Below, piece by piece: positions 33,982 to 45,685 of a stretch of DNA of 64,000 bases (positions are counted from its first letter, which is position 1; each line of letters starts with the position of its first letter). This stretch comes from Anthostomella pinea (Eukaryota; Ascomycota; Sordariomycetes; Xylariales; Xylariaceae). The stretch spans positions 1,364,001 through 1,428,000 of the forward strand of contig CAUWAG010000007.1 in NCBI GenBank assembly GCA_963556695.1, written 5' to 3'. Made by a program: the position numbers and the translations under genes. Under the pieces are notes generated by a model. It made no database searches, was not told where the DNA came from, and saw nothing but the letters and a program-made list of their open reading frames with translations.

Positions 33982-34977
33982 CCTGTCAAGTGCGGCTTCA
34001 CGAAGCGCGATGCATGGGTGTATTTCGTGGGCAGGAGGTGTCGTGAGGATCAAGGGAGAAGTGGAAGATTGAGAAGATGCTGTTGATCGATCTCGTCGCT
34101 GTGTTCGCAAGGCAGGCAGGCACAGGTAGGTCCCGCCTGAAGGAGTCGCGCAGAGGTTCGTGCAGACTGTTGATGCGCAACGAAAAACAGTTGAAGGAAT
34201 GAAGAAGGTCAAAAAAGCCTGAACCGAACAATGAATTAGGCGACCCGAGCCAGCGTGCAGACCACAGTAGGAGGGCGTGCAAACAATGGAAAGTGAAGGT
34301 GGAGAGGGTTGCCGCCGATCGCTGGTCAAGATTTGCTTTCTTTCATCACCGATTGAACTGCTCTGCTCCCAGGGCTGTTTTCGGGGAGGCGCGACGAGGC
34401 TGGCAGGCTGGCAGGCTGGTGCAGGTGCAGCCCCAAGGTTACGGAGCTAGGAGCTTGGACCACCGAGTACCACACGAGGTGGCATGGAGGTACCTAGGTA
34501 CATGACACCGCCCACTTTGATCTGGTTAGGATTAAAGGCTTATACTGCTTAACTAGTGGGTAGCTTCACATGAAAATATATGCACATAACAGGCTCATGT
34601 TGGAAAACAATATCAAGACGATACCCATTGGTCCATGTGTATCCGCTATGAATGTTCTAAGGGGGACTACTGAGCAGGAGGAAGTGCTTTGTCAAGTTCC
34701 AAGACCAACTACCCATGGTCAGGACGTTGTGAAATTCGGCACAGTGAAACAATCCATCCTCTGTCAACTTTACATCACGAATTTATATATGCCTGGCCAA
34801 GGCAACATTTACGTGTTGCGTCCATGTTCATGTTTGATGGGCAACTATAAAATCACAAGGGTCCCGGACCTCCTGCGATGAACAGCACACTTCCAACCAG
34901 GCAATACTCCTGAGTGAAATGCCTCCCCCTGGCAGTGCTCTCTGCGGTGAGGCAAGCTCTGCTCGTGTAGGGGCTTT
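33982..34977. other. Intergenic between MLP1 and the CSC1-like gene
   Basis: MLP1 promoter and leader, then the 3' side of the minus-strand channel gene. A GGCTGGCAG/GCTGGCAGGCTGG tandem lies near 34400-34425. No gene is supported. Confidence 0.5.
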
Positions 34978-37934
34978 CTAATACTTGACACCCTGCTTCC
35001 ACACCGGCACCTTACCAATCTCTTGCACACTCCATTTTACCCTCCCCTTCTCATCAATCCACGCACCCTCGTCACTTGCCTTGAGGCCCCGTTCGCCATT
35101 TTCCTGGACCTCGCTCTTACTCGCCCCCATCCCGTCTCTGGCAAGCCAGATGAGCGGTGTCGGCGAAGTCAGCGCAGGGTTCAGGTACGCCTTCTTCAGC
35201 TGCTCTTCCTTGTATTCCGGAACCTCGTCTTCTTCGATGTCGTAGTGGTCGCCACTGTGGACCCATGTTTTCATAGATTCGTATGTCGCGAACACGTGGG
35301 GTTCGAAGAAACGCGCCGTGGGGTCGACCACGTGTTGACTGACGTGCGATGGCACGTGAGCACGCTGGCCTAGGCGTTGGATATGCGATGACATCTGCGA
35401 TCGACCTTCCTCGGCACCCGATAGCAATGGCGTGCTCTCATCCCCTTCTTCGGATGCAGAAGCTAGGTCAGATGGCAGGAACTTTTCGAGAGGGGATAGA
35501 TACTTGTTCATCAATACGTTGTAAAGGATAGTGACGATGAACAGTACAGCCAGCATGATGGATGGGCCGGTCGCCTTGCTTAGTCCGAAGATTCCGATCA
35601 GGGCTAATTCGGCAATGTACACGCCCGTGAGCAGATGTTGAAGGGCGAGGGTATAAGCTTGACCCTTCGTGTCGATCTTCGGTTGTATAACGTAAAGGAG
35701 GTTGTACCGATACGAAAAGTAGTAAAGACCTAGTCCAATTCCTGCAAAGCCAAGCACAAGGGGTGCGATACACGAGTAGGCAATTGCTTTTTTTCAATAA
35801 GCAGATGAGGCGAGTGTGGACAGCGTGTAGAAGACTTACCAATGATGGCGAAGTTGGCAAACTTTATGAAATCATCAGCACGTCTGCTGCGAATCTCTTC
35901 ACGCTCGAAACTGTCAGGGGGCTTACCTTCGGAAATACTTTACCCCATGTGATGCCCTTCATGCTAGTGTATCGAGTAAATTTCTGGCGCGGAGTCTTGT
36001 CGAAGAAATAGTCAAAGAATAGGTATTGAAGCAAGTCCGAGTAGTTGAGAAGATTGTCTGTAGCAGAGGTGGTTCCCTGGATGATGAAGTACGTCAAGTA
36101 GTAATTCGACGACTTTGGCAGTTGTCTTGCCAGTAGAGCGGGTATCGACGCAGGGTCTTGTATCCCTTCGATGAGCTGTGAGGCTACCGTTGCGGCTCCA
36201 GAGAAGACGGCAGTGACGAGGAAAACTTGGGTCACTTGGTATACCTGGAACCATTTCTGTACTTTGATCTCGTTGGCTACCGTAGTCGGTGCGCCAAAAG
36301 ACTTGAATATGTCTGGAATGGTCAGCCACGTCGTGACCTTGGAAGCGGTAATGTGCACTTACATCGATACAAATTTGGCACATATTTACTCAGTAGACTT
36401 GTCAACAAAGGGGGAAGAAGACCAGACAAGAGTCCGATGAGTGGCTCGGGAAGGTTTTTGAGGAAGCTGAGCCATTCAAAGTTCTCCGCAAGGTAGCTGA
36501 TGTTGGAAACAAGACCAACGAAACCACTGGGGATTGACCAGAATACTATTGACGCAATGACAATGGCGTGGGCAATACCTTCCTGAGAGATGCGGCGCGC
36601 GGGCGGGATCGTCAAGTTGTCCCAGATGACGTCCTTGGGTAATACACCGGCGTACCTAGGAGTGAGAGCCAAAAGGTTGGACGACGCGACCTGTTGGCTT
36701 GCTCTCTGGGCGTCGGCATGGGTCCGAAACTCGACAAAGACGGCGGCAGCCCCATGAGGATTCTCGATCTTATACGAAGCCCTCATCTCCTCAATCTGAC
36801 CTTCCTTGTCTTTAATCTGCTCACGGAGCCACTCGATACTGTCCACCTTCTCGCTAGCAGGAGAAAACTTGAGCCTGTGCATTGGCCTGATGGACTTCTT
36901 GACCGCATCAGGAAGACTGTCGTAAGTGGGTTCATCTCCGACCTGCGAGCGAACATTCTTAGAGGCTCCCTTCTTATTGGCTTTCCGAATCAGGGCCATT
37001 TCTGCACCCTCGAGTTTTCCCACCAGAGAACTCCGCTCCGAGACCAAAGTCTCCAAGGCTTCGGCTTGTGTGACAGGCCAAATTCGTACTGCGCCGTCTC
37101 CAAAGAGGCGATGCATGTTGCTCTCCTCGAGGGCATCTCTGGGGGCCGACAAGTACAAAACGGTCCGCGACGAAAGGCGCTTCGCATCTGACGTGGAGAG
37201 GGTCCAAGCTTGCCGTAAGCCAATGAGCCATATGCGTTCACGAGCAATGGTAAACATGACGAAGCCAAGGAAGACCCAAGCCATCACGGCATGGGCATAC
37301 AAGTAGCTCTTCTTACTGACGTTGCCAATGCCAATCTTGTCAATCTGAGTTGATGTGCCACCACCAGCGGCGTTCACTGGCATTAGAACAGGCCATGTTA
37401 GACAGCAGCCGACGATGCAGATGAAGATGATAGTGCGGAGGAAGCGCATATAGAGGTAAGTATCCAGTGAGTGGTGGTACAGGAGGAATTTGTCAGAGAG
37501 CTTGCTCATGGTATGGACCCAGTCGAAGTAGGCTTGACTTGCCGATGCTGAAGGTGTGCGGTCCCTGCGGAGGGTCAGTGCCTTGGAGGAAGACGGTCGT
37601 ATCACTGTACTGACCTCTGCGGTATGGTGCCCATGAAGGTACGGGGAGCGTAGATGTTGGGATACCTGTGTCGAATGAGAATGAATATGGCGACAAAAAC
37701 AAGACCAGTTGCCTTGAGCCAACTTAGCAAAGATTCATACAGCGCAGCAGAGGAATGGGCCTACCCAGGTGGGAACGAAGGCTGATATGACAGCGGCGAG
37801 AGAGGCAGAACCCTTTGGCTACACAATGCATCAACTTAGCCTCCAATGGACCGTGGGAAGCGGTTATCTCGGTGGAGTTCAAGACACACCTTTGCCTCCA
37901 TAGCCTCCCAGCCTGTATCTGCCATGCTTGCCAT
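34978..37934 (-). CDS. CSC1/OSCA-type (DUF221) calcium-permeable stress-gated cation channel
   Basis: Seven exons on the minus strand: 37934-37890, 37818-37765, 37712-37615, 37564-36363, 36312-35927, 35861-35840 and 35786-34978. They sum to 872 codons (871 aa). Exon 6 is only 22 nt. The N-terminal helix (ISAFVPTW, ATGLVFVAIFILI) and YPNIYAPRTFMGTIPQ match the PHM7/RSN1 N-terminal domain. Two more helices follow (near FLRTIIFICIVGCC and AVMAWVFLGFVMF), then a long cytosolic RRM-like loop with FVEFRTHADAQRASQ. The 7-TM core starts at IAHAIVIASIVFW and includes YFIIQG and YSCIAPLVLGFAG. The family conducts cations under osmotic or mechanical stress, in plasma or internal membranes. The tail is acidic with DYDIEEDE-like content. 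Introns 2, 5 and 6 need AAG acceptors to keep frame. Confidence 0.88.
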
Positions 37935-39340
37935 GATCGGCAGCTCCAACACTGAGAGCGCCTCCTATCTTTTTCCACAGCTGCTGTGCATGTCAGTATG
38001 CTGATGCGAGAGGACGGAGATATGAGGCACTACCTTATACGCCAACCGCTGCCAGCTATTTGGGACCAAAGTCTTTTTGAAACTGTCCAGATGTTACAAT
38101 GAGATGTTACCGTAGTCGTTCAGGCGCGTTATGAGGCACAACACAGGCTTGATGTCGAAGGTTGAAGGTTGGAGGTTGAAACGCTGGAGCCTGGCAGCTC
38201 CTGGTGGTAGGCACCCTGGACAGCAGCTAGCCAAGCTTCCAATGACGTACTTGGCGCGCCTAAGAATAGATCAGGAAGGCCAGTGGGGGGCCAGTCCCCA
38301 AAACGCGCAATCACGTGATTCTGGCAGGGCGGGTCAGATCTTCGTGGGTGCATTCATTCCATGCCCCTCTCCACCCTAATTCACCCACCGACCATCTACC
38401 ATACGAAACTGTGCCCCCGAAGCCTTCCGACAACTCCTCTTCGAACCACTCCGGGATACATTTCGTAACCAGCCAGCCACCTGGAAAATGACCCCATGGT
38501 ACCGATGAAAGAGCACGAAGGAGAGCAGACGAAAGAGCACGAGGGAGAGCAGACAAAAGAGCACGCTTTGGTCATCATGGGGAGCCCCAAGCAAGGCAAG
38601 TGCGCGACTTGTAATCACAAGGCGTAGGAAGCCAAGCGACGAATGGGCAGTGAATCATCTCCATTTGGCTTCGTACACGTCAGGACGAGTACTCGTGGCT
38701 GCAAATCTTGCCGCAAGTTTTTCTGCAAAGAAAAGAGCTGTTTTGACGAATGGCACAGTAGGAAGGTCCGCGATCTGCGTGGTTCGAGCAAAAAACGACG
38801 CAGATAGGACTTCAACACCTCAGTACAGAGTCATTGTTTAAACAACGCCGTCAATCAGTAGGCGCGATGCTAGTTCATTTGGTGGTATTGGCCTCTGTCA
38901 TACTATCCCAAAGACCGGCGCACCGCCCATTCGATCTTTGGGGCATTGCTTCGGCGACTGTTGAAGCAGGCAATACACCTGCCATGAGAAGTGAGCCGCT
39001 ATCTTCCTTCTAGACGCTTTTTATATACGCGCCAGGCGTGATGGCGTTGCAAATAGGGTTTGAGCAGATACTGGCAGTGTTTCTGGAAGTTAACAAGAAC
39101 CACAAGCGCCTTCTAAACTCTAATGATGGCCAAAAACTTATATATACCATGCCTTGCGATGTTTTCTCTTCCTTACATCCATCGATGATTTTTCTCAGCT
39201 CCTAAAGTCACGTCACGCCTACACAACTATTAAGTGCCTACCTCCTACGCAAACCAACAACTTGCCAGCTCGCCCATTTCACTTCTCCAAGCGGCAAAGC
39301 ATCGGATACCGACCGTACCTACATTGCCACTGTATCAAAG
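37935..39340. other. Divergent intergenic region
   Basis: Between the minus-strand channel gene and the plus-strand small gene. Holds a tandem repeat of about 24-26 bp (GAAAGAGCACG(A/G)(A/G)GGAGAGCAGAC, two to three units, 38508-38562). Otherwise no gene, RNA or repeat is seen. Confidence 0.5.
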
Positions 39341-39930
39341 ATGTCCTCTCGATTCGCGGGCTTCCTCCGCGCGGCCTACCCAGCAGTGAGTGAGTCCCGT
39401 CCCGCACCACACCTCCAACTTACCCCTTTGCCCCCACAATATACCACTAGCTTCACACCACCTCTACAGCACTATACTGACGAGCGGCGCAGGTCCTCGT
39501 CGGGGGGTACAGCTGGATGATCACCAAGGATCAGCAAAAGTTCAAGTCGGAAACCTTGGACGCGTTGGAAAGGCATACCAATGCGCACTATTCAACAGAC
39601 GAAATCCTCACCATGCAGGAGGAAATCGGCGTTCTTTCAAAGAACGTGAACACACTCCTACGTACCACCAAACCACTGGTCGAAGGTCAAAACTTGGCAG
39701 AGCGAAAGAAGGGCGAAATCGAAATCGATGTCCTTTCGGAGAACGTGAACACACTCTTCGGTATTACGAAACAGCTGGTCGAGGCCCAAAACTCGGCGGA
39801 GCGGAAGAAGGGCGACGGTAGCAAGGGTCAGAAGATGAAGATGGTGCAGCAGAAAACGGATCTCAAGCACGTGCAGCGACTCGAGCAGCTCAAGGTGCGA
39901 CGAACTGGCTCTGGCTGGTTCTGGGCGTAA
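39341..39930 (+). CDS. Small protein with an internal 35-residue duplication, function unknown
   Basis: Two exons, 39341-39385 and 39493-39930, encode 160 aa. The intron has donor GTGAGT and acceptor GCAG. The N-terminus MSSRFAGFLRAAYPA plus VLVGGYSWMI is hydrophobic and basic, like a mitochondrial presequence or short membrane anchor. The body is a charged, probably coiled-coil region. Two tandem copies start at IGVLSKNVNTLLRTTK and IDVLSENVNTLFGITK, each ending AERKKG. The C-terminus is basic and ends GSGWFWA. No family is recognised. Its 3' end converges with the surface-protein gene, 335 bp apart. Confidence 0.7.
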
Positions 39931-40265
39931 GACTTCGAGGCTATCTCTGTCCGCCTCGTGCCAGCACGCGTGCTTTGCTTCCAGCATGGGTAAACAAACG
40001 CACAGCTTTGGCCATACGTTTCTGGGGTACTAGACCGGATACCCAATAGCGTCCATGGATAAGAAAATACACCTATACAATATTTTACATGAAACTTGCC
40101 CATCACCTCCTGTCATTACCTGTAACCGGATACCACAGCATTGTTCCCCGACCGCGAGTCCGCACAGCCCACACTCTATCGGTGCCATTATCCCCAATCG
40201 TATACCACCCATCCAACTACTAACCATCTCTAGCCGTGCCCATCCGTCATCCCCTCTCTCCCGAA
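39931..40265. other. Convergent 3' intergenic spacer
   Basis: Should hold the two converging transcript ends. No gene is seen. Confidence 0.5.
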
Positions 40266-42554
40266 TCACCGCGCCTGAGACTGCTGATGTCCCCCATACC
40301 CCCCATCCATCTCATGCAGATGAGAAACAGGCCCGGCCTGCCATCCCATACCCTGAAGCTCAGACCTGGGCTGGCCATGTGCCTCAGGTACCGGAGGTCG
40401 ACCCTGTCCAGGTGCCTCGAACACCGGCCGTCCATGCGCCTCCTGCGGCGTTGTCTGACCATGGGGACTAGCCGTCGCATGCGCGCCCTGCCCCTGAAGT
40501 TCCGACGTCTGCGAGTGCATGTTCTGGCTATGCAGCTCCGACACCTGCGGTACGGGCGGCGGCGGGGGCGGGTACTGTCCATGAGCATTACCAAGTCCCT
40601 GCAGTTCCGACGTCTGCGGCGAGCTGTAGCCAGATATAGGCGATACGTTGTCGGCTCGCATGGGAGTGTTAGTCTTCAGGGTACTCGCGCTTGGACTGAC
40701 AGCCGGTGGTGGTGGAGCGACGGCTGTGCTGTCAAGTTCCGGTTTGCCAGCGCCGCTGTCGTGACCAGTGGGCATGGCAGCGGGCTGACTGGCTTGAGCC
40801 TTCGCGGCTCTGGAACGGCGCCTGAAGAACCAGAAGACGACAGCCGCAAGGGCAAGAGCGACGAGCACGCCGACTACCGCTCCTACTATGGCGCCGACGT
40901 GCGATCCGCCGCCTGCCCTCGACGATGTGCCTCCGCTCCCAGAACCGCCGCTTGAGCCACCAGAGTTACTACCAGAGCTGCCAGATCCAGATCCGCCAGA
41001 TCCTGTCGAGCCTCCTGAACCAGACCCTCCGGTCTCCGTGGGTCCATTGACGCCACTATTCCCAGTGGCAGCTGTGCCGCTATTGCCAGTAGCAGCCGTC
41101 TGCTCGACTGTTCGGTCTTAGCTAGCTGAGTTGAAGTGCATTGCAAAGGTCATAACTCACTAGACTCAGTGACTCCAGCAGGCGTAGCGACGCCCTTGGC
41201 GGCGCTGCAATAGAGACCAAACACGTCGAGCGCAGAGGTGATGTCCTCCGACGCGGTAGACTCGCAGGAATACTTCACGTCCGAGGTGATGACGCTGGAT
41301 ACGAAGTCGGACATGTCATCTCGGAGGCAGACGCACGAGGCCAGAGCCTTGGGACCGCCGGGGCAGAGGTCATATGTTTGCTGCAATATCATGCGTTAGC
41401 AGTGCAGGTGCTAAGTTACTTTGTGGGCGGGTGGTTCCCTTACACTTAGAACGCCGTATGACACTGCGGATTGCGCGCATGGGGCCAGTGAGGCGTACTC
41501 GGGCAGTGCCGTGATATAGTAGGTCACTAGAAGTTACTTTAGCATGCTCTGCCTTGAGGAACTTTCTATATCCTAGGGACTCACTGTCTCCCGGAGGATC
41601 CGTCGTCTCAGGGAACGAGGTAGTACCGCCCACCAAGCCACAGTAGCCGGCAAACACTGCCTGGGCCGACTCGACGTCTGCTGTGTGCGAGAGGCACGAG
41701 TACTTCACCGAAGTATTGATCACTTGACTAGCTCGCAGAGAGTTCTGGTCCTTATCGCAAGCACATGTAGCTAAAAGGCTGGGGTCTCCGGGACAGAGAT
41801 CTAACGTCTTTGCTTGGGGGTCAGATCTCTGCGTGCCTGGGGGAGTCAGGTCGAAGTCGAACTTACTAAGCTCCTGTGAATGGTAAGTAATTGCTTCAGA
41901 CTACATATAGCGAGATATGAGACTTCAGGGGTGTGTCAACGTACTGAACAGCTTCCGAGACACCACTCGCCGCACACGGCGCAAGCTCCTGCCAAGCCGA
42001 CAGGTCGGTGATATACTGCGTGACCGCGATTGACGGCGTAGGGAACGGGGTGATAGCATCTTGATCGCAGTAGGCTTCGAAGACGCTGGCGGCGCTAGCC
42101 TGGTCGGAAGACGCTGTTGGTCCGCAGCTGTAGCTGACAGAACTCACGATACCGGCAGAGACCGACCTGGAGTTGCCGTCCTTGGTGCAGACGCATGATT
42201 GCAGGTCGGTCACGGCTTCGGGGCAGTTGTCGTATGTCTGCGTCTGGATGTTGTAGGAGAGGGCAGACGCTGCGCAGGGAGCCTGTGGCGAGGGCGGTCA
42301 GTACGACACGCACAAGGTACCGTGATGGCTTCTTCATGTTGTCCTAGGTGCGAAGATTCCCCTGCTGTACATGGTGCGGTCCCTCTGAGTGACTCGAGGA
42401 CGAGAACTTGGTCATAGGTATGACAACCAGGCTGGAACAGTCAACTTACCAGAACGGTGAAGATGGAAAGATCAGTAACGTAAACGATTTCTTGAGCCAC
42501 GACAACAGATGCGCTCCAGCCAGCAAGCACCATCGCAGACAGTAACTGCATCAT
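40266..42554 (-). CDS. Cell-surface single-pass protein with three six-cysteine CFEM-like repeats
   Basis: Seven exons on the minus strand: 42554-42450, 42282-41945, 41873-41867 (7 nt), 41807-41585, 41526-41444, 41380-41161 and 41116-40266. They sum to 609 codons (608 aa). A signal peptide (MMQLLSAMVLAGWSASVVVA) opens the protein. Three repeats follow, each with LAPCAxS, 13 residues, CP, a CxC, YSC and a final YC, so six cysteines per unit. Next come a Gly/Ser/Thr-rich stalk, one membrane helix (AIVGAVVGVLVALALAAVVF) with the RRRSR stop-transfer signal, and a Pro/Gln/Gly-rich cytosolic tail. The arrangement resembles fungal wall sensors and CFEM-like proteins (which usually have eight Cys). 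A role in wall sensing or adhesion is inference. The start could also be the second ATG. Confidence 0.78.
41867..41873 (-). other. Predicted 7-nt microexon
   Basis: GAGCTTA lies between a CACAG acceptor and a perfect GTAAGT donor. Including it restores frame between the GTACGT donor at 41944 and the AAG acceptor at 41808. It also gives the second repeat the same 13-residue spacing (CAAS to CP) as repeats one and three. Confidence 0.6.
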
Positions 42555-43666
42555 TTTCAAGATTCAGACAAGTCAAGTTGCGGGGACTATAGAAATCGGA
42601 AGAGAGGGAGACACAGAAGCAACAAATTCCTTCTGCAAAGGCAGTGCTTTGTAGACCCTGAGCACAACACCTCGCTCAAGCGCAATTTCTCCTTTCGAGC
42701 GCCATGCATACTTCGTGATCGCTCGAGCGGCTGAGGAGTCCAGCATCACAACCACACGCGACTTGTTCGGTTCGTGGGCTGCAAACCCCCTGTCAGCTGA
42801 GCTGCGCTTCAGAACGCCTCTTTGCTTGGCTGGAAAATGCTGGAGGATACGGAGGACCAGCCCACCAGTCAAAGTCTAGACTCGAATCCATACCACAGCC
42901 ACTTCGCTCTGCGATGGTGAATGAGCAGGTGAGGCTCGATCATCCGGCCAAATTTCCCAAGTTCGATTTGATGTTGACTTGAGCCGTAGGTGTTTCCAAA
43001 TGTTCAATAATCCATAGCATAAAAGGCCAACACCACAGCGAGATCGGCGCTTCAACACGTGGCCCCTGACAGAGTGGTGTGTGGTTCGGCGCCCAAGCTG
43101 AACCCCTGAACGCTCGGCGGTGGGATGACCCGACGCTTGACGCCTATCTTGAAAGCCCTCAGGGGTATGGCGGTCGGAGGCGCTTCTGCATACATGCATG
43201 CATGTGGCATGGATCCTGAGTGCCATGGATGGTGTGAACCGTAGGGTAGATGGATCCAAGACAGAAGACAGGCAGTTGAGAATATGCAAGCCAATTGACT
43301 GACGGAGTCCCTCCTTCGTTGCCAATTCAGTATAACGATCCGTACTGGACTACAAGGGTCTGCAAGCAGAAGGTCATACCTCATGTATAGTTAGATAAAG
43401 TTAGGCGAGCTATCTTGTGAATGCGGCAATGAACTTCGTGGGCCTTGGTTGATGTTTTGGTGTTGTAGGCTGAGAGCAAATATGGGCACGTGTCCTGTTG
43501 TGTAACAACTTGCAGTTACTCGGCAGTGCCCAGTGGCTTGCATCCATCGCTGCATCACTAGATTAAGTTCAAAGATTGTAAGACTGTGTAATGAAGAACA
43601 CGCAATGCAGCCGAAGTGAATGAATATCATGTCAATATTGAAGTAAAGCCATCACTTCCACCCCGG
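42555..43666. other. Intergenic, promoter side of the surface-protein gene
   Basis: Two short minus-strand open frames (42573-42872, 42876-43325) show no family resemblance and are not called. A CATGCATGCATG-type palindromic run lies near 43194-43206. Confidence 0.5.
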
Positions 43667-44911
43667 TCAACCATCGCCCATAAATGGTATGAACTTGTTC
43701 ACGGTCAGATATACTCCTATAGGACCGCTGCGCAGGCCGACAAAAACCTCAATATACAGATAAAACCGAGAAAAGACATACACGATACAGGTCACGGTCA
43801 CGGGGATAATGACGCGGAGAGCCACAGCCATCTCCGGGTCCTGATCGACCGAGATGTCCCTCCACGAGGCGATCCAAGGACGAATTCTGCAGAGATATCG
43901 CATGACGACTTGTCTCGGAGCCCTTGGTAGTCCCTCTCTCGCCGACAGCTGCGCTTCCGGGTCGAAGCCCTCCAGTTCCAGACCTATCCGGACCGAAAGG
44001 CTTCGCACCGCAGACGCGTCGTCATTCACGACGGCGGACTGTCCCCCACCACCCTGCCTCTTCCGGCGCTTAGTCCACTTGACAGCCTCGATGAGGTAGT
44101 AAACCCCACCAAATACAACAAAGACGGAGTGGTACAAGCCGAAAGCACGCCACATGAACTGCTCCGTCGGCGTGGGGAAGTAGAAGTTCCAGGCGATGAG
44201 GAAGGACGAGCTGAAGAAGAAGAGCACGGCGGCGCCGAACGGCACGAAGGCCATGTCGGGCGGCACGAGGCGCCCGCCGGGCCGCAGAAGGCGGTAGAAG
44301 CCGTCCAGAACGGCTTTCGGGTCGGTGGCGTGTACGAAGGTCTCCATGGTGTAGATGCCGTCCATAGACTGCGACGGCAGGTCTTCCAGGTGGTGGTAGT
44401 CCATCTTGCGCACCTTGACGGTGCCCTCGGGCAAGCCAGACCGCGTGATGTTCTGGCTGGCCTTGTAGACGTGGTGGTCCACGATGTCTATGGCCTCGAC
44501 GCGCAGGCCGTGGGCCTTGGCCATGTGCAGCGCGACGTGGCCAACGCCACAGCCGGCATCGAGCACCTGCGAGCCGGCGGGCAGCGCCAGCGCCTCGGCC
44601 AGCTTGTCCTCCATGTTGCGCAACCCCTTTGTCAGGGGAAAGGGCCAGTAGGTGTCATGGTCCCAGTAGCTGAAGTGGCGCGTGCCTCCCAGCAGCAGTC
44701 TGTAGCCTATGCGGGACTCGAGAGAGTAGTAGTAGGACTGTAGTTGTGGATTGGAGTTTATCAGCGGTGCCGAGTCGCCTGACGCTCCTGGAGCGGGCGT
44801 CATGTTCTCAGTTTGGCAGGACGCCTGTCGCAGCGATGGTAGCGAGGTACGTGTTGTCTCAATCTTGCGATTTGTGAAGCTTTGCGATTGGAAAGTGATT
44901 CTTGAAGACAA
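43667..44911 (-). CDS. SAM methyltransferase (Erg6-like) fused to a multi-pass membrane domain
   Basis: One open frame of 414 codons. Translation may start at Met37 (44803), which matches the family N-terminus better. Residues about 60-214 are a class I methyltransferase: SLESRIGYRLLLGGTRHFSY, SAM motif VLDAGCGVGHVAL (116-128), MDYHHLEDLP and YTMETFVHATDP, ending at RLLRPGGRL. The rest of a sterol-methyltransferase-like C-terminus is absent. Instead come two hydrophobic helices around WNFYFPTPTEQFMWR (241-255), a basic loop (KRRKRQ), an Arg/Ala-rich region and a third helix near 355-387. W-N-x-F-P-T-x-x-E-x-x-x-W-R recalls an uncharacterised fungal membrane family (from memory). The substrate is unknown; sterol or lipid is possible. 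Diverges from the amidohydrolase gene. Confidence 0.75.
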   Translation of the reverse strand: MSSRITFQSQSFTNRKIETTRTSLPSLRQASCQTENMTPAPGASGDSAPLINSNPQLQSYYYSLESRIGYRLLLGGTRHFSYWDHDTYWPFPLTKGLRNMEDKLAEALALPAGSQVLDAGCGVGHVALHMAKAHGLRVEAIDIVDHHVYKASQNITRSGLPEGTVKVRKMDYHHLEDLPSQSMDGIYTMETFVHATDPKAVLDGFYRLLRPGGRLVPPDMAFVPFGAAVLFFFSSSFLIAWNFYFPTPTEQFMWRAFGLYHSVFVVFGGVYYLIEAVKWTKRRKRQGGGGQSAVVNDDASAVRSLSVRIGLELEGFDPEAQLSAREGLPRAPRQVVMRYLCRIRPWIASWRDISVDQDPEMAVALRVIIPVTVTCIVYVFSRFYLYIEVFVGLRSGPIGVYLTVNKFIPFMGDG

Positions 44912-45685
44912 TCAAAGGTGGAAAACGACGGCTGAGGTGAAGGGTCGTCGACTTGAAATGGTGAAGTCCCGTCAGAGTATGCTGCCGTAAGTGGGGTGTC
45001 TAGCAATCAAGATGCGAGACAATGTAACAATGCGCAATCAAGGGGGGGACGAGGCTGGGTGACGGCCATCACCAATTGGTTGCTCGTTCGCCGGGCGGCA
45101 CGTATCCCTGAGATACTCTGCAGTCACCCATGCTAAGCGCTGAACAGTCATCGCCCATTGGTTGAGATAGCTTCACTGTCTCACTGCCAAGCTGGCACAA
45201 TGCTACCCAACATCTTGAGAAAATTGACTGCTCTCGCCGCGCTGGCTCGGCTCATATTTTCTGGTGACAAGGTCCATTCGTCGATGTTTCGATCGCGATA
45301 TTAAGAAGTCGAACACTTGCATACTTGAAGGTTCAGAACTTTCGTTCTCCCAACTCTTCTCTCATGGTCTGTACCGGTATGCTCAAGCCACAATGGGCTA
45401 CCGGTACCCGGAGGGTCAAACTGCAACATCACCAAACTTGCAATAAATTTGGTAATAAAAGGTAAATTAGATATTGCTGCCGCTCGTCAGACTGTGGACG
45501 TGCCAGGAGGTAAGTCGAAAATACGTCAAAACAACAGTGCAGTATCTGCAAACCTCGGTCCCTCGCCAGCACGTGACATATTTGGCCATGAGGGGTACTT
45601 ACTTCCTCGGGACCACTTCCTTGGGACTTCAGCACATCTTCTTATTCCAAGACCAACAGTCCTAGAGCTGGCTCTGAGATCTGCG
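44912..45685. other. Divergent promoter region (methyltransferase / amidohydrolase)
   Basis: No gene is supported. The frame of the amidohydrolase first exon is open upstream to 45449, so an earlier start cannot be ruled out. Confidence 0.5.

Noticed and set aside
44129..44743. 204-codon plus-strand frame opposite the methyltransferase
   Set aside because: Antisense shadow of a GC-rich real gene.
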